From Phycisphaerales bacterium (GTDB lineage: Bacteria > Planctomycetota > Phycisphaerae > Phycisphaerales > UBA1924): a stretch of 7,186 bases of DNA. Under the pieces are notes generated by a model that was given only the letters and a program-made list of their open reading frames with translations, was not told the origin of the DNA and did no database searches. A program made the translations under genes and the position numbers. Shown here one piece after another: positions 6,728 through 7,186 of this stretch. Location: assembly GCA_020054055.1 (NCBI GenBank), contig JAGVLZ010000234.1:1-7186 (forward strand), read 5' to 3'. How positions within the stretch are numbered: position 1 is the first letter of the stretch; each line of letters opens with the position of its first letter.

Positions 6728-6784
6728 TTGTCCGTAAGTGCTTTGATTACCGTTGGTTACGATGATTGTCCAGAGTTGTCAACA
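6728..6784 (+). promoter_or_regulatory. Cluster of degenerate TTGTC-type DnaA boxes
   Basis: Three 9-mers in the same orientation approach the high-GC box TTGTCCACA: TTGTCCGTA (6728-6736, two mismatches), TTGTCCAGA (6766-6774, one) and TTGTCAACA (6776-6784, one). The first two lie in a 9-bp direct repeat, TGATTGTCC (6725-6733 and 6763-6771). The cluster sits in the A+T-rich block. Low-affinity sites of this kind commonly accompany strong boxes in bacterial origins; binding here is inferred. Confidence 0.4.
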
Positions 6785-6850
6785 TATCCGTCGGCCTCTT
6801 TACGAGGACGAAGATTGAATTCTTCTCTCTCATAGATAGGAAGCAGCGCG

Positions 6851-7186
6851 TCAGGATCGGATCGGTTCGCATCGCGGGCGGGAAGGGATCGGTTGCAAGT
6901 GGTTTCGCTCGAAGGACTTGTGGATAACCATCGCCCGAAGACGCGCGGCAGAAGCACGAATTGGCTGGCAGTTCGGGCACCAGCAGGTGGTGCGTTGCCC
7001 GAGCGATTCTGTCGAAAGTGGTCGTTCGCATCGGAAGCAGGGCTGGCCTCCCCGGCCGTATACCAAGTGCCGAGATTGGAAGTCTCCCGCCTCGCCCAGC
7101 GCGTTGCGGTAGTCGTGGAGCGTCGAGCCGCCGGCGCGGATGGAGTCGTGAAGGATCGCGCGCACGGCGTCGAGCAGTGCGGCGCG
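6851..7186 (-). CDS. mutM: Formamidopyrimidine-DNA glycosylase, C-terminal part (gene runs off the right edge)
   Basis: Only the last 111 residues are in the window; the frame is open through 7186 and the start lies outside. Fpg/MutM removes oxidised purines such as 8-oxoguanine from DNA and nicks the abasic site. Visible are the helix region ending in GGSTLHDY, the FQSRHLVYGR stretch, and the C-terminal zinc finger C-x2-C-x16-C-x2-C (6968-7039), with the conserved arginine in GQRTT. The GGSTL.DY and FQ...VYGR pattern favours Fpg over Nei. The catalytic N-terminal proline cannot be seen. The usual end, CPNCQ, is followed by 37 extra residues whose codons are less G/C-biased at the third position (about 14 of 37 end in A/T) and which overlap a perfect DnaA box. 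The gene converges on dnaA. Confidence 0.88.
   Translation of the reverse strand, partial: RAALLDAVRAILHDSIRAGGSTLHDYRNALGEAGDFQSRHLVYGRGGQPCFRCERPLSTESLGQRTTCWCPNCQPIRASAARLRAMVIHKSFERNHLQPIPSRPRCEPIRS
6919..6927 (-). promoter_or_regulatory. Perfect DnaA box (TTATCCACA) inside the fpg tail
   Basis: The minus strand carries TTATCCACA, identical to the high-affinity consensus. It falls in the last 37 codons of fpg, read there as V-I-H-K. With the box at 6588-6596, in the same orientation, it brackets the A+T-rich block. Confidence 0.7.

Larger units (their letters stand above)
6484..6930. other. oriC: Putative chromosomal replication origin (oriC)
   Basis: The 367 bp from the dnaA stop to the fpg stop (6851) hold no gene. 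Within them are a DnaA box on the minus strand (TTATTCACA, 6588-6596), a cluster of degenerate TTGTC-type boxes on the plus strand (6728-6784), and an A+T-rich block (about 57% A+T over 6721-6840, against about 35% in the genes) suited to unwinding. A perfect TTATCCACA box lies just beyond, at 6919-6927, inside the fpg tail. Adjacency to dnaA is the classic oriC setting. The number of strong boxes (two) is low, and some planctomycete-type genomes do not keep oriC beside dnaA, so this is probable rather than proven. Confidence 0.6.

Noticed and set aside
6785..6850. DnaA-trio (basal unwinding) repeats next to the A+T-rich block
   Set aside because: Only isolated TAG/ATA triplets are present. 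I could not find a run in register beside a DnaA box.
6854..6894. Repeated GGATCGG motif (6854-6860, 6859-6865, 6886-6892)
   Set aside because: It lies in the fpg tail, the copies are irregularly spaced, and the motif is common in GC-rich DNA. No support for an iteron role.

Overview
This is a GC-rich bacterial window, roughly 64% G+C by eye, with G/C-ending codons throughout. It holds seven protein-coding genes, two of which may run past the window edges, around a dnaA gene and a probable chromosomal replication origin. DnaA, GatC, Fpg and the lack of strong codon anomalies point to core chromosome rather than a mobile island. A planctomycete of the Phycisphaerae type would fit: DnaA has a divergent box VII, and gatC stands without gatA or gatB. 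That assignment is an impression, not proof.

Left part (1-2202): a GH13 alpha-amylase-family enzyme on the + strand, probably a cytoplasmic neopullulanase or cyclomaltodextrinase type. A perfect 10-bp-stem hairpin (2174-2198) lies between its stop and the stop of the convergent next gene.

Middle minus-strand group (2203-3823): read right to left, the order is gatC (tRNA-dependent amidotransferase subunit C), a MarR-family regulator, and a pirin/quercetinase-family cupin. The pirin gene has an excellent sigma70-type promoter (TTGATT, 17 bp, TATAAT) inside an AT-rich block bounded by an 8-bp inverted repeat. A related sequence (16 of 24 positions identical) sits just before the preferred marR start. 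This suggests that the regulator controls itself and pirin. The -10-like boxes of gatC and marR both end 6 nt before a GTG, so both mRNAs may be leaderless.

Right-hand plus-strand genes (3930-6483): a gene for an RNase Z-like metallo-beta-lactamase-fold protein diverges from gatC. It is followed by dnaA, which has its own TTGACA-containing promoter and a leader of about 128 nt. A small hairpin in that leader overlaps the dnaA ribosome binding site.

Right end (6484-7186): a 367-bp non-coding stretch between dnaA and a convergent fpg/mutM 3' end. It holds an A+T-rich block (about 57% A+T over 6721-6840), a good DnaA box (6588-6596) and a cluster of TTGTC-type degenerate boxes. A perfect TTATCCACA box (6919-6927) lies in the fpg tail. 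This is the best oriC candidate in the window. The fpg product carries 37 residues beyond its zinc finger, and this tail is written over the origin side.

I see no defence system, mobile element, CRISPR array or RNA gene. The most interesting points are the oriC/fpg overlap and the putative MarR-pirin regulatory element.
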